60,077 nt of DNA from DASZMX01 sp035551475 (GCA_035551475.1 DASZMX010000040.1:1-60077), one strand, 5' to 3'; shown: positions 1-8,648, numbered from the stretch's first letter. Numbers and translations: made by a program. The notes: generated by a model from the letters alone, not told the origin.

Positions 1-3000
1 TGGCCGTGCTGGTAGAGCGGAACGTAGAGCGGATAACTGCTGTTGACCGAGAGCTGGCTGGTCTGGCTGGCGTAGGTGTCGTCCGCCGTGTAACCCGTCA
101 GGGTCGTGCCGCCCGCCGCGCCGATCGTGAGGTTAAAGACGCTGTCGCCGGAGGGTCCCGCCGTCGGGTCGTCGAATCCGGGGATCGTCATCAAATACAC
201 TCCCGCCAGCGGCGTCGGGAAGGACGCGGAATAGCCGGCCAAATAACTGTTGAGAGAGGAATTCCAGTTCGCCACGGTGTTGCTCACGGAGCCGGTGATC
301 GATTCCGTCCAACTGGCCGTCGTGTCCACGGTGAGGTCGAGCGCGTAATTGGACGCTGTCACACTGGCGTGCGCATTGGAGATGCTGAATTGGCCGCTGA
401 ACGTATTGCTGTTGCCCGCGCACAGCAGATAGCCGCTGAACGCGCCGTTCGTCGTGAGCGTCAAGGTGAAGTAACCGGAGCTGGCATTGGCCGCCGCGTT
501 GGTTTCGTAGAACAAGCCGGCAAACGGTCCTGTCAAGTAGGGAAACGCGTTATCCGGAATGGTGATCGTGAGCGTTTGCACGGCGGAGGCATTGACGCCG
601 CCATTGGCCGTGCCGCCGGTGTCCACGGCTTTGATGCCGACAGTGACGGAGGCCCCGGTGGCCGCGGGCGTGAAGGAAAGCGTGCCGCTCGCGTTGATCG
701 AGGGCGGAACCAGGAAGGCGGCGGGGTTGTTGTTGGTCACCACAAAGGAGACCGTTTGGCTGCTTTCATTGGTCGGGCCGGCGGATATGTTCGTGATCGC
801 GCTCGGGATGGTCACTGCCACGTCGTATTTGTCCGCGGTGACGGAGGTCACGGCGAGATCAAAGGAAGGAGCCTGATTCACCGGCGTGATCGTCAGCGTG
901 AAGTTGGTGCTGTTGGTCAGCGAGCCGTCATCCGCTGTGACCGTGATGGTGGCGGAGCCGTTGGCGTTGGCCACCGGCGCGAAAATCACCGTGCGCGCCG
1001 TGCCGGCGCCGCCGATGCTGACCACGCTGAGGTTCGTGTTGGAGGAATCCGCGGACACCGTGAAGTTCGTGGTCAACGGATCATACAAGGAGAAGGCCAG
1101 GGTCAGGTTTGTGCTGGCGTTTTCCAGGATCGTTTTGTTGGTGATCCCGATGAAGCGCGGCGGATATTGGACCTGGGCGACGGCTAATTGGAAACTGTTG
1201 CTGTAGGCGTTGACGCCGCTATTGCTGACGCTGCCACTGTCTGTCATAAGAACGGTGACGGTGTTGGTGCCGAAGGAATTCGTGGCGGGGCGGAAGACCA
1301 GCGCGCCGTTGGTGGAGACAGTGGGGAATTGCGCGAAGGTGGCGTTGGTCGCGTTATTCGTCGCGCTGAACACGGTGAACGTCCAGGTCTGGTTGTGTTC
1401 ATTGGCCGGGCCGGCGCTGATGTTGGTCAGGAAAGCGGGGGCGGTGGTCACGCCGCTGTTCTCAGCCACCACCAATAAGTTGGTGGAGAGGGTAAAGCTC
1501 GGCGCTTGATTGACTGGCGTAATCGTGAGCGTGAGCGTGTTCGTCGTGGAGAGCGCGCCTTCTGTCGCCACCAGCCGGATCGGCACGGAGCCATTGACGT
1601 TTGTCACCGGCGCGAAAGTGATGGTGAAGATAGTGTTCGTGGCGCTGACGACGTTGGTGTCCGTGACTGTGACATCGGCCAGCGCGTTGCTGAGCGACGT
1701 GGCTGTCAGGACGAAGTTGGAGGCTTGCAGGTCGTAGCTCCAGACATTGACCGTGGCGGTGAGGCCGTTGGTGGCGTTTTCAAACACCGAGTGGTTGGTG
1801 GCGCCGACGATGACTGGAGCGTGATTGGTTTGGATGACGCCGATCTGGAACGAGTTGGTGAAGGCGTTGACGGCGCCGTTGCTCGTGCCGCCGCTGTCGG
1901 TCATCACGACTGTGACGGTGTTCGTGCCGAACGAATGCGCGGCCGGGAAGAAGGTCAGCGTGCCATTGGTGGCCACCGAGGGCAGGGTGGCGAAAATGAC
2001 GTTCGTCGCATTATTCGTGACGGTGGTCGTTTTGAACGTCCAAGTCTGACTATGCTCGTTGGCCGGACCCGCGCTGATATTGGTCAGGAAGGCAATCTGC
2101 GTGACGGCGGGGGTTTCTTCGGACACCAGATATAGATTCGTCGAGAGCGTATAGCTCGGCGGTTGATTGATCGGCGTGATATTGAGCGTCAGCGTGTTCG
2201 TCGTGGAAAGCGCGCCTTCTGTCGCCACCAGGCGGATCGGCACAGCGCCATTGGCGTTGGTGACCGGCGCGAAGGTGAAGGTAAAGATAGTGTTCGTGGC
2301 GCTGACGACGTTGGTGTCCGTGACTGTGACATCGGCCAGGGCGTTGCTGAGCGAAGTCGCGGTCAGAACGAAGTTGGAAGCCTGCAAGTCGTAGCTCCAG
2401 ACATTGACGGTGGCCGTCAAATTGTTGGTGGCATTCTCGAAGATGGAATGATTGGTCGCGCCCACTATCACAGGCGCGTGATCGATTTGCGCGACACCGA
2501 TTTGGAATGAATTGGTGAAGGCGTTGACGGCGCCGTTGCTCGTGCCGCCGCTATCAGTCATCACGACTGTGACGGTGTTGGTGCCGAAGGAATGGGCGGC
2601 GGGGAAGAAGGTCAACGTGCCGTTGGTGGCAACCGAGGGTAGGGTGGCGAAGGCCACATTCGTCGCATTATTGGTGACAGTGGTGGTGGCAAACGTCCAG
2701 GTCTGGTGTTCGTTGGCCGGCCCGGCGCTGATGCCGGCCAGGAAGTTTGTCCGGGTGACGGCGGGCGTCTCTTCGGACACCAGCAAGAAATTGGTCGAAA
2801 GCGTATAGCTCGGCGGTTGATTGATCGGGGTAATCGTGAGGGTAAATGTATTGGTCGTGGAAAGGGCGCCTTCGGTGGCCACCAGGCGGATGGGCACCGC
2901 GCCGACGGTGTTGGTCCCCGGAGCAAATGTGAAGGTAAACACGGTGTTCGTGGCGCTGACGACATTGGTGTCTGTCACAGTCACACCGGCCAGGGCATTG

Positions 3001-5192
3001 CTGAGAGACGTGGCCGTCAGGACGAAGTTGGAGGCTTGCAGGTCGTAGCTCCAGACATTGACGGTGGCCGTCAAATTGTTGGTGGCATTCTCGAAGATGG
3101 AATGATTGGTCGCGCCCACTATCACAGGCGCGTGAACAGTTTGCACCACGCCGATTTCAAAAGAATTGGTGAAGGCGTTGACGGCGCCGTTGCTCGTGCC
3201 GCCGCTATCAGTCATCACGACTGTGACGGTGTTGGTGCCGAAGGAATGGGCGGCGGGGAAGAAGGTCAACGTGCCATTGGTGGCAACCGAGGGCAGGGTG
3301 GCGAAGGCCACATTCGTCGCGTTATTGGTGACAGTGGTGGTGGCAAACGTCCAGGTCTGGTGTTCGTTGGCCGGCCCGGCGCTGATGCCGGTCAGGAAGT
3401 TCGTCCGGGTGACGGCGGGTGTCTCCTCGGCTACGAGCAAGAAATTGGTCGAAAGCGTATAGCTCGGCGGTTGGTTGATCGGAGTAATCGTGAGGGTGAA
3501 CGTATTGGTCGTGGAAAGCGCGCCTTCCGTGGCGACCACGCGGATGGGCACGGCTCCGACGGCGTTCGTGGCCGGTGCAAAAGTCAGAGTAAACACGGCG
3601 TTCGTGGCGCTGACGACGTTGGTGTCGGTAATGGTCACGCTGGCCAGGGCATTGCTCAGGGAAGTCGCCGTCAGCACAAAATTCGAGGCTTCGAGGTCGT
3701 AGCTCCACACGTTCAGGGCCGCTGTCAAATTATTCGTCGAATTTTCCGCAACTGTGTGGTTGGTGGCGTTGGCGATGACCGGCGCGTGGTTGGTTTGCGC
3801 CACGTCGATCTCAAACCCATTCGTCACCGAATTCACGGCGCCGTTCGCCGTGCCGCCATTGTCCGCCATGATAATAGTAACGAAATTTGTGCCGAACGAA
3901 TGCGGGGCGGGCAGAAAGGTCAGCGTGCCATTGGTCGCGATGGCAGGGGCGGTCGCGAAAGCCACATTCGTCGAATTGTTCGTGACCGCCACGGCGGCAA
4001 ATGTCCAATGTTCGTTGTTTTCATTCGCGGGGCCGGCGCTGAGCGCGGTGAGAAATCCCGCCTTGGTCACAGCGGCTGTTTCTTCGGTGACCGCGACGAC
4101 GTTGGTGGAAAGCGTGAAGCTCGGCGTTTGATTGACAAACGGCACGTCCAGCGTCAGCACGTTGGTCAGGCTGTTTTTGCCGCCGTTGGTCAGGCTGCCG
4201 GAGTTAAAAAGAATGATCGTGATGGTATTGGTGCCGAACGCATTGGTCGCCGTCTGAAACGTCAAATCGCCGTTGGTGTTGATCGCCGGGGCCTGCGCAA
4301 AAAAGTTCGTGGTGTAGCGGAAGGCGAAATAATTGGTCTCACTGGCCTGGCTGGCGGGCCCGCTGGACACGCCGGTAATGAAGCTCGCATTGGTCACGGG
4401 GCCGTAGTTCTCGACAAAAACAAGGCGATTGGTGGTCATCGTGAAGGTCGGCGGCTGGTTCACCGCGCGCACCGTCAAGAGAAAGCTATTGGTCGCCTTG
4501 GCTCCGCCGCCATCCGTCACGACCACGCTGATCAGCGTGACGCCATTTTCGTTCGTGGCCTGGGTCACGCTCAAAGTGCGGTTCGTCGTTGTGCCGGTGA
4601 GAACCAAATTGCCATTCGGCACGACGGTCGTGTTGGACGAAGTGGCGGTCACCGTGAGCGCCGACGCGGCGGTTTCAATGTCGCTGATGGAAAAGACAAA
4701 ATTGGTGGAAGCGGCGTTTTCGTTGCGGATCTGGTTGGCGATCGTCTTGGTGAACGTGGGCGGATAATTCGTGGCATTAACCGTCAAGGTGAAAGTGTTG
4801 GTCGTTTTCGCCGGATTAGCGTCGCTGGCCACCACGGTGATGACCGCGGCGCCGGACTTATGCAGGATGGGGCGGATCGAGAGCAATCGATTGGTGCCCG
4901 AGCCGTTGAAAGTCAGGCTGGCGTTGCTGATCAAGTTGGTATTGGACGACGTGGCGGTGGTCTTTACGGTGAAGATCGCGGCGCCGGCGTCGGTCACCCC
5001 CACGCTCACGGTGGTGGGGACGTCCTCGTCAGCGGAAGGGCTTGATGGCAGTATCAAGACGGGCGCGGCGGCGGCCGTGACGGCTCCCAAGAGCAACAAC
5101 ATCAGGGCGATAAGATGGCGCACGAACGCGGCGGCGGCGCGACTGATTTCGTCCGCGCTGCCATCCTTTTGCGAATTGAAACTGGTTTTCAT
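1..5192 (-). CDS. Giant exported Ig/cadherin-like repeat protein (3' end outside window)
   Basis: The minus-strand frame opens with ATG at 5192-5190. I read it codon by codon from the start through the repeats to about 2820 and again from about 900 to the left edge without a stop, giving about 1,730 codons; the gene is cut at its 3' end. The N-terminus looks like an export signal, with a hydrophobic LIALMLLLLG stretch and an AAAAP cleavage zone near residue 45. The rest is rich in Thr, Asn, Ser and Val. Five tandem units of about 218 residues (coordinates 4131 down to 886) begin near INQPPSYTLSTN and end near TFTLTITP; each seems to hold two beta-sandwich domains. Divergent repeats flank them. 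From about residue 1550 a different beta module starts, also found in the protein at 29390-31639. It is probably a surface or secreted adhesin-like protein; the function is unknown. No clear Shine-Dalgarno site precedes the ATG. Confidence 0.85.
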   Translation of the reverse strand, partial: MKTSFNSQKDGSADEISRAAAAFVRHLIALMLLLLGAVTAAAAPVLILPSSPSADEDVPTTVSVGVTDAGAAIFTVKTTATSSNTNLISNASLTFNGSGTNRLLSIRPILHKSGAAVITVVASDANPAKTTNTFTLTVNATNYPPTFTKTIANQIRNENAASTNFVFSISDIETAASALTVTATSSNTTVVPNGNLVLTGTTTNRTLSVTQATNENGVTLISVVVTDGGGAKATNSFLLTVRAVNQPPTFTMTTNRLVFVENYGPVTNASFITGVSSGPASQASETNYFAFRYTTNFFAQAPAINTNGDLTFQTATNAFGTNTITIILFNSGSLTNGGKNSLTNVLTLDVPFVNQTPSFTLSTNVVAVTEETAAVTKAGFLTALSAGPANENNEHWTFAAVAVTNNSTNVAFATAPAIATNGTLTFLPAPHSFGTNFVTIIMADNGGTANGAVNSVTNGFEIDVAQTNHAPVIANATNHTVAENSTNNLTAALNVWSYDLEASNFVLTATSLSNALASVTITDTNVVSATNAVFTLTFAPATNAVGAVPIRVVATEGALSTTNTFTLTITPINQPPSYTLSTNFLLVAEETPAVTRTNFLTGISAGPANEHQTWTFATTTVTNNATNVAFATLPSVATNGTLTFFPAAHSFGTNTVTVVMTDSGGTSNGAVNAFTNSFEIGVVQTVHAPVIVGATNHSIFENATNNLTATVNVWSYDLQASNFVLTATSLSNALAGVTVTDTNVVSATNTVFTFTFAPGTNTVGAVPIRLVATEGALSTTNTFTLTITPINQPPSYTLSTNFLLVSEETPAVTRTNFLAGISAGPANEHQTWTFATTTVTNNATNVAFATLPSVATNGTLTFFPAAHSFGTNTVTVVMTDSGGTSNGAVNAFTNSFQIGVAQIDHAPVIVGATNHSIFENATNNLTATVNVWSYDLQASNFVLTATSLSNALADVTVTDTNVVSATNTIFTFTFAPVTNANGAVPIRLVATEGALSTTNTLTLNITPINQPPSYTLSTNLYLVSEETPAVTQIAFLTNISAGPANEHSQTWTFKTTTVTNNATNVIFATLPSVATNGTLTFFPAAHSFGTNTVTVVMTDSGGTSNGAVNAFTNSFQIGVIQTNHAPVIVGATNHSVFENATNGLTATVNVWSYDLQASNFVLTATSLSNALADVTVTDTNVVSATNTIFTITFAPVTNVNGSVPIRLVATEGALSTTNTLTLTITPVNQAPSFTLSTNLLVVAENSGVTTAPAFLTNISAGPANEHNQTWTFTVFSATNNATNATFAQFPTVSTNGALVFRPATNSFGTNTVTVLMTDSGSVSNSGVNAYSNSFQLAVAQVQYPPRFIGITNKTILENASTNLTLAFSLYDPLTTNFTVSADSSNTNLSVVSIGGAGTARTVIFAPVANANGSATITVTADDGSLTNSTNFTLTITPVNQAPSFDLAVTSVTADKYDVAVTIPSAITNISAGPTNESSQTVSFVVTNNNPAAFLVPPSINASGTLSFTPAATGASVTVGIKAVDTGGTANGGVNASAVQTLTITIPDNAFPYLTGPFAGLFYETNAAANASSGYFTLTLTTNGAFSGYLLCAGNSNTFSGQFSISNAHASVTASNYALDLTVDTTASWTESITGSVSNTVANWNSSLNSYLAGYSASFPTPLAGVYLMTIPGFDDPTAGPSGDSVFNLTIGAAGGTTLTGYTADDTYASQTSQLSVNSSYPLYVPLYQHG
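886..4131. repeat. Five tandem ~654-bp coding repeats
   Basis: Units lie at about 886-1509, 1510-2166, 2167-2820, 2821-3474 and 3475-4131. The period is 654-657 bp, except for the leftmost, shorter and more divergent unit. All are inside the giant minus-strand gene and keep its frame. Units 2167-2820 and 2821-3474 contain long near-identical DNA: about 95 bp match exactly at 2387-2480 and 3041-3134, and most of 2521-2800 matches 3175-3454 with scattered single-base changes. Confidence 0.85.
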
Positions 5193-5515
5193 ATTTGGTT
5201 GACTGTCGCCGCGAGGAGCATTCCAAGCGGCGCTATTCGGTCAGTTATCGGCAAAAATTTCACAGACTTGAGAATCAAATCGCGCAAACGCCGCCAATGG
5301 TGATGCAAGTCAAACAACCGGTGGATTTTGCAGGGAACGTCTCGGCCGCCTGATCGCGCGCGTCTTGGTGGCCATGGGATTTAAATTCTTGTCGGAGCCG
5401 GGAGCCATCGCTATTGTGCCCCCAGTTTCTGGGATGGCGCCGTGTGAGATTAGACCGCGCCGCCTGGGAAACTTGTCTTAGGAAAGCAGGCCAAACGGCT
5501 GTTTATTAGAATGTT
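5193..5515. other. Gene-free stretch upstream of the giant gene
   Basis: About 320 bp between the start of the giant minus-strand gene and the tRNA-like sequence. It must carry the promoter of the giant gene, but I see no convincing -35/-10 pair, hairpin terminator or small coding region. Short open frames here have no recognisable features. Confidence 0.5.
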
Positions 5516-5600
5516 GGAGAGGTGGCTCCGGAACCGGCGGGTTGCTAAGTCGGCGCACGGGTGATAACAATGCCAGGGGTTCGATTTACCCTCTCCGCCA
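5516..5600 (+). pseudogene. Degenerate tRNA-Ser(GCU)-like sequence
   Basis: GGAGAGG at 5516-5522 pairs perfectly with CCTCTCC at 5590-5596, followed by GCCA, the usual ends of a serine tRNA. A TTGCTAA anticodon-loop motif (anticodon GCT) and a TTCGATT T-loop motif are in the right order. The internal arms do not fold properly: the anticodon stem has mismatches when the loop is kept at seven bases, the D arm lacks the usual A14 and GG pattern, and the 3' side of the T arm appears about two bases short. I read it as a decayed tRNA-Ser gene or a tRNA-derived fragment. A functional but odd tRNA is less likely. It ends 12 bp before the Rrf2 gene. Confidence 0.5.
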
Positions 5601-5612
5601 TTACGCGCCATT

Positions 5613-6032
5613 TTGAAACTTTCTGTTAAAAGCGACTATGCGGCGCAGGCGGTCTTGTGGCTGGCGCGGCATTACGAGGACGGCGCGGCCCGGACCGTGG
5701 AGGAAATGGCTTCGGACGAAGGCATTCCGCCCAATTACCTGGTCCAGATCCTGATCGAGTTGAAATCCGCGCAGATTGTCAAAAGCCTGCGCGGAAAATC
5801 GGGCGGCTATCTATTGGCGCGTCCACCGGCGGAAATTACATTTGGGGATGTCCTGCGTTGCATTCATGGGGAAGTGTTCGATTCCCCCGCGTTGACGAAT
5901 CCGCGTCATCCCCCGGAATTGCGCCAAGCCTGGCAACGATTGCGCGACACGCTCAATGCCACCGCTGACAGCATCACCTTCCAGGCCCTGCTCGAGGCGG
6001 GAACGGACAAGGAAAAGATGTACTATATTTGA
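5613..6032 (+). CDS. Rrf2 family transcriptional regulator without cluster cysteines
   Basis: A 139-residue protein with the classic Rrf2 start MKLSVKSDYAAQAVLWLA, which supports the TTG start at 5613. A winged helix-turn-helix fills residues 10-60 (VEEMASDEGIPPNYLVQIL), followed by the family hallmark SLRGKSGGYLLARPP. Rrf2 proteins such as IscR and NsrR bind an Fe-S cluster through three Cys; here only one Cys is visible (in RCIHG), so this member is probably cluster-free, like CymR, the cysteine-metabolism repressor of Firmicutes. The next gene, an antiporter, starts about 22 bp downstream on the same strand and may be cotranscribed. The target regulon is unknown; the sulfate assimilation genes at the far end of the window are only a speculative candidate. 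Confidence 0.85.
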   Translation: MKLSVKSDYAAQAVLWLARHYEDGAARTVEEMASDEGIPPNYLVQILIELKSAQIVKSLRGKSGGYLLARPPAEITFGDVLRCIHGEVFDSPALTNPRHPPELRQAWQRLRDTLNATADSITFQALLEAGTDKEKMYYI

Positions 6033-6054
6033 CTGGCGCGGGCCGCTTGATCGC

Positions 6055-6987
6055 ATGAATGTTCACGACCTGGCCGCGCCCGTGGGTTTCCTGGGGCTGT
6101 TCCTGGCGGCTTCCTTCCTGATGATCTGGCGCCTCGAGGCCATGGCCCGGCAAGGCATGGAAGGGACTGTGTTGGGCACGCTGATCATGCCTTATTGCAC
6201 GGGCATGGGAAACCTCGTCTTCACGTTTCTTTGGGCGGTGCGCGGCGGGTCGGGCGCGGAGGTCGTGACCAATTGCCTTGTTAACAACGTGACGAACCTC
6301 ACGTTGCTGGTCGGCTTGCCCATCGCGCTTTGGGGAATGCGGCCGGGCGTAAAACTGGATCGGGGCGCGATTATCGGGACGCTGGCGGCCGCGATTGTGT
6401 TCGCGGGAGCAAGTTGGGCGGCGGCGCGCGCCGGGAGGATCGGTTTTGTCGGCGGCGCGGCCTTGGTGGCCCTGTTCCTGGCGTGGCAGGCGTGGCATGT
6501 GCTGGCCGCGGCCCGCAATGTGGCGGGGCGCCCGCAACGCTACGCCGTCTTGCTGGTCATTGATTTGGCTTTATTGCTCGCGGGTTCGTATGCGCTGTAT
6601 GCCTCCACCGACGGTTTGGTGCGCTGGTTGTCAACCATTCCAACTGGATTCCTCAGCGCCCGTTATATGGGGTGGCTTTCAGGTTGGCTGGATGTGCTTC
6701 CAAACGCCGCGCTGGCGCTTTATTACGGCTGGAAACGGCAGCCGGAAGTCGTTTACACCTCGCAAATCGGCGACGGGCACATTTGCATACCGTTATGCCT
6801 GGGAATTTTCGCGCTCTGGCGGCCAATGGAATTGCCCGCGTTTTTTGCGGGGGGAATGATTATCCTGCTGGGCGTCAGCCTGATTCATTTGGGCTTTGTG
6901 GCGGCGCTGGGACGGTTGCCGCGTGTGGCGGGTTGGGCGCTGGTGGGCGCGTACGGCGTGTTCTTGTATTTGGGGCTATTCCGCTAG
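6055..6987 (+). CDS. CaCA-superfamily cation antiporter-like membrane protein
   Basis: A 310-residue protein of mostly hydrophobic segments with two related halves. The first alpha-like repeat (about residues 50-90) reads GMGNLVFTFLWAVRGG then VNNVTNLTLLVGLP. The second (about 212-253) reads LDVLPNAALALYYGWKR then GDGHICIPLCLG. This matches the G-x-SLPE...GSNIFN.L layout of Na+/Ca2+ exchanger repeats. Both positions where the ion-binding Glu/Asp normally sits appear to be Asn (N53, N217), so ion specificity may differ. The ATG at 6055 was chosen because the frame upstream of it overlaps the Rrf2 gene and encodes an Arg-rich, non-membrane leader. It ends 2 bp from the convergent phosphatase gene. 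The family assignment is fairly good; the substrate is unknown. Confidence 0.7.
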   Translation: MNVHDLAAPVGFLGLFLAASFLMIWRLEAMARQGMEGTVLGTLIMPYCTGMGNLVFTFLWAVRGGSGAEVVTNCLVNNVTNLTLLVGLPIALWGMRPGVKLDRGAIIGTLAAAIVFAGASWAAARAGRIGFVGGAALVALFLAWQAWHVLAAARNVAGRPQRYAVLLVIDLALLLAGSYALYASTDGLVRWLSTIPTGFLSARYMGWLSGWLDVLPNAALALYYGWKRQPEVVYTSQIGDGHICIPLCLGIFALWRPMELPAFFAGGMIILLGVSLIHLGFVAALGRLPRVAGWALVGAYGVFLYLGLFR

Positions 6988-6989
6988 CA

Positions 6990-7721
6990 TTAAGGCTGGC
7001 GCGCTCGCCCCAAAATCTCTGCCTTGGCCTCGTTGAAATCTTCCTGGAATTTCGCGCTGTTCCACATTTCGCGCACGATGGCTTGCGCGAGAATGCGTCC
7101 GGCAAAAATATCAATGGGATAATGCCGCGCAATCTCGATGCGATGCCATCCAATAGCGCGGGCCTCGGCGAGAATCGCGTCGCTTTTTTCGGGAAACATC
7201 TGCGCCAGCACGAGCGCGAGAACCATGGATTCCGTGGCATGGCCGCTCGGGTAGCTGAACGACTTCTCCAAAACTCCATTGGTGAGGCTGGGGTCTGTGA
7301 CAAATGGCCGCGGACGTTTCCAGTGCATTTTCGCGCCGTCGGTGATCAAGGCCGCTTCTTTTTGCACACGACTAAAAAATGCCTCGGTCTTCGGCAATTT
7401 GCCGGGCGCAAGAAAATCGCCGACCACCGGGCGGAAATTGAACACGCTGAACTTTTTTTCGGCGTAGGCGCTTGCGATATCGTTGCTCGGCGCGGTGTGA
7501 AACACGGCGCGGACTGCCGCCAGTTCCGCGGCTTGCTCCGGCGAATCCGGGGTGGGCGGCGGCGGCAGCAGGGCGGCGACATCGGGCGTGCCGGGAGCCA
7601 GGTAATGTTCCGGATCCACCGCCCACAGCGGCGCCGTGAGCATGAAGCCGAAGATGTGGGCGGCGACGTAAAGGCCCCGGAGACGGGCAAAATGATTGTG
7701 AAGTTTCACTTCGCGAATCAA
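6990..7721 (-). CDS. Exported PAP2 / class A acid phosphatase (PhoN-like)
   Basis: A 243-residue protein with the three phosphatase signatures of the PAP2 fold: KMHWKRPRP, SYPSGHATES and GWHRIEIARHYPIDIFAG. These hold the Lys/Arg, Ser-Gly-His and Arg-His-Asp residues that bind and attack phosphate. Length and motif spacing fit bacterial class A non-specific acid phosphatases, which work in the periplasm. The N-terminus has a basic n-region and a hydrophobic stretch up to TAPLWA, consistent with a signal peptide. The TTG start at 7721 overlaps the stop of the upstream pseudopilin gene by 4 nt (TTGA), a junction type seen elsewhere in this window; GTG at 7709 is an alternative. It probably releases phosphate from organic esters. 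Confidence 0.85.
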   Translation of the reverse strand: MIREVKLHNHFARLRGLYVAAHIFGFMLTAPLWAVDPEHYLAPGTPDVAALLPPPPTPDSPEQAAELAAVRAVFHTAPSNDIASAYAEKKFSVFNFRPVVGDFLAPGKLPKTEAFFSRVQKEAALITDGAKMHWKRPRPFVTDPSLTNGVLEKSFSYPSGHATESMVLALVLAQMFPEKSDAILAEARAIGWHRIEIARHYPIDIFAGRILAQAIVREMWNSAKFQEDFNEAKAEILGRARQP

Positions 7722-8539
7722 GGCACCGAATGGCCATCCACGGACCAGTTGATGTCCGCCCGGCCAGGATCGGCGGGCTTGGCGCCGTTGTCGTAGCAGA
7801 TGTACTGGTATTTGAAATAGGCCACGTGACCATCAGAGAAAACAATGTCCGCGCCCGCCGTGTGACGAGAAGAAATTCGGGTGGTATAAACCTGCGGCGA
7901 GCCGAGGTCGGTGGAATTGACAGGCAATCCAAAATAGGGCTTTTCGCTCGTCATGACGCGCACCTCGGAAAACATCACAAAGGCGGAGGGATGCTTGATG
8001 AGCGCGGTTTTCAAAACCGTGTTATCCGGCAGGCCGTCCAACGCTTTGGAGTTCATGCCGTATTGGAAAATGACGCGCGTATTAGGGTTGAGGCCTTGGT
8101 CAAGGCGCGCGGTGGGGCACTGGAAAATGGATTTGGTGTTGTTGAAAACCGCCACGCCGTTGTCCATTTTGGCGGAATAAAAATATAGCGGCTTGCTCCG
8201 GATGTAGGGAGGCAGGGCGTTGAACCAGGCGGTGTTTCCCTGGCCGAAACCGTAGAAATTCGCCAAGTCGCCCCAAGTGGGGTTGTCCTCGTTGTAACCG
8301 GAGGGCGCGCCGGGCGTGCCATTGGGAATTTTGGTCATGGGGAAAATCTGGCTGCTGTCGTCCACATACATGCCTTGGGCCAGGCCCCATTGTTTGAGAT
8401 TGTTGACGCAGGAGGTGCGGCGGCCGGCCTCTTTGGCCCGCGACAATGCCGGCAGCAGCATGGCGGCCAGAATCGCGATAATGGCGATGACAACCAGTAA
8501 CTCGATGAGCGTAAATCCTGCTTGGCGTTTCAACTTCAT
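7718..8539 (-). CDS. Prepilin-type pseudopilin with H-X9-DG domain
   Basis: A 273-residue protein that begins MKLKRQAGFTLIELLVV, a textbook type IV prepilin/type II secretion pseudopilin leader. The prepilin peptidase cuts after Gly, and Glu5 of the mature protein is present. A hydrophobic helix follows, then ALSRAKEAGRRTSCVNNLKQ, the standard continuation in Verrucomicrobia and Planctomycetes. Near the C-terminus H-TAGADIVFS-DG is the processing-associated H-X9-DG motif. The ATG at 8539 is preferred over an upstream GTG/ATG because the leader must start just before the Gly-Phe junction. Such proteins occur in many copies per genome in this phylum; the individual role is usually unknown, and no secretion machinery is adjacent. 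It is coupled to the phosphatase gene downstream. Confidence 0.9.
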   Translation of the reverse strand: MKLKRQAGFTLIELLVVIAIIAILAAMLLPALSRAKEAGRRTSCVNNLKQWGLAQGMYVDDSSQIFPMTKIPNGTPGAPSGYNEDNPTWGDLANFYGFGQGNTAWFNALPPYIRSKPLYFYSAKMDNGVAVFNNTKSIFQCPTARLDQGLNPNTRVIFQYGMNSKALDGLPDNTVLKTALIKHPSAFVMFSEVRVMTSEKPYFGLPVNSTDLGSPQVYTTRISSRHTAGADIVFSDGHVAYFKYQYICYDNGAKPADPGRADINWSVDGHSVP

Positions 8540-8648
8540 AGTGGCTTTTTCTAACGACGATTGGGACGACACGGGCCGGGCCCGTTTTCCTGCCACCACA
8601 GCTTGGCTGCCTCACATTGCGAACGCATGACGGGATTGTGACAATTGG

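Noticed and set aside
886..4131. Regularly spaced repeats considered as a CRISPR or satellite array
   Set aside because: The unit is about 654 bp, stays in one reading frame and encodes beta-domain repeats; there are no short repeats with unique spacers.
2706..5045. Long plus-strand open frame (about 780 codons) opposite the giant gene
   Set aside because: The product is Gly/Arg/Val-rich with no domain, signal peptide or motif; it only mirrors the Thr/Asn-rich repeats of the minus-strand gene.
5516..5600. Intact functional tRNA-Ser
   Set aside because: The anticodon stem has mismatches, the D arm lacks conserved positions and the T arm is short on its 3' side, so a degenerate copy is the better reading.
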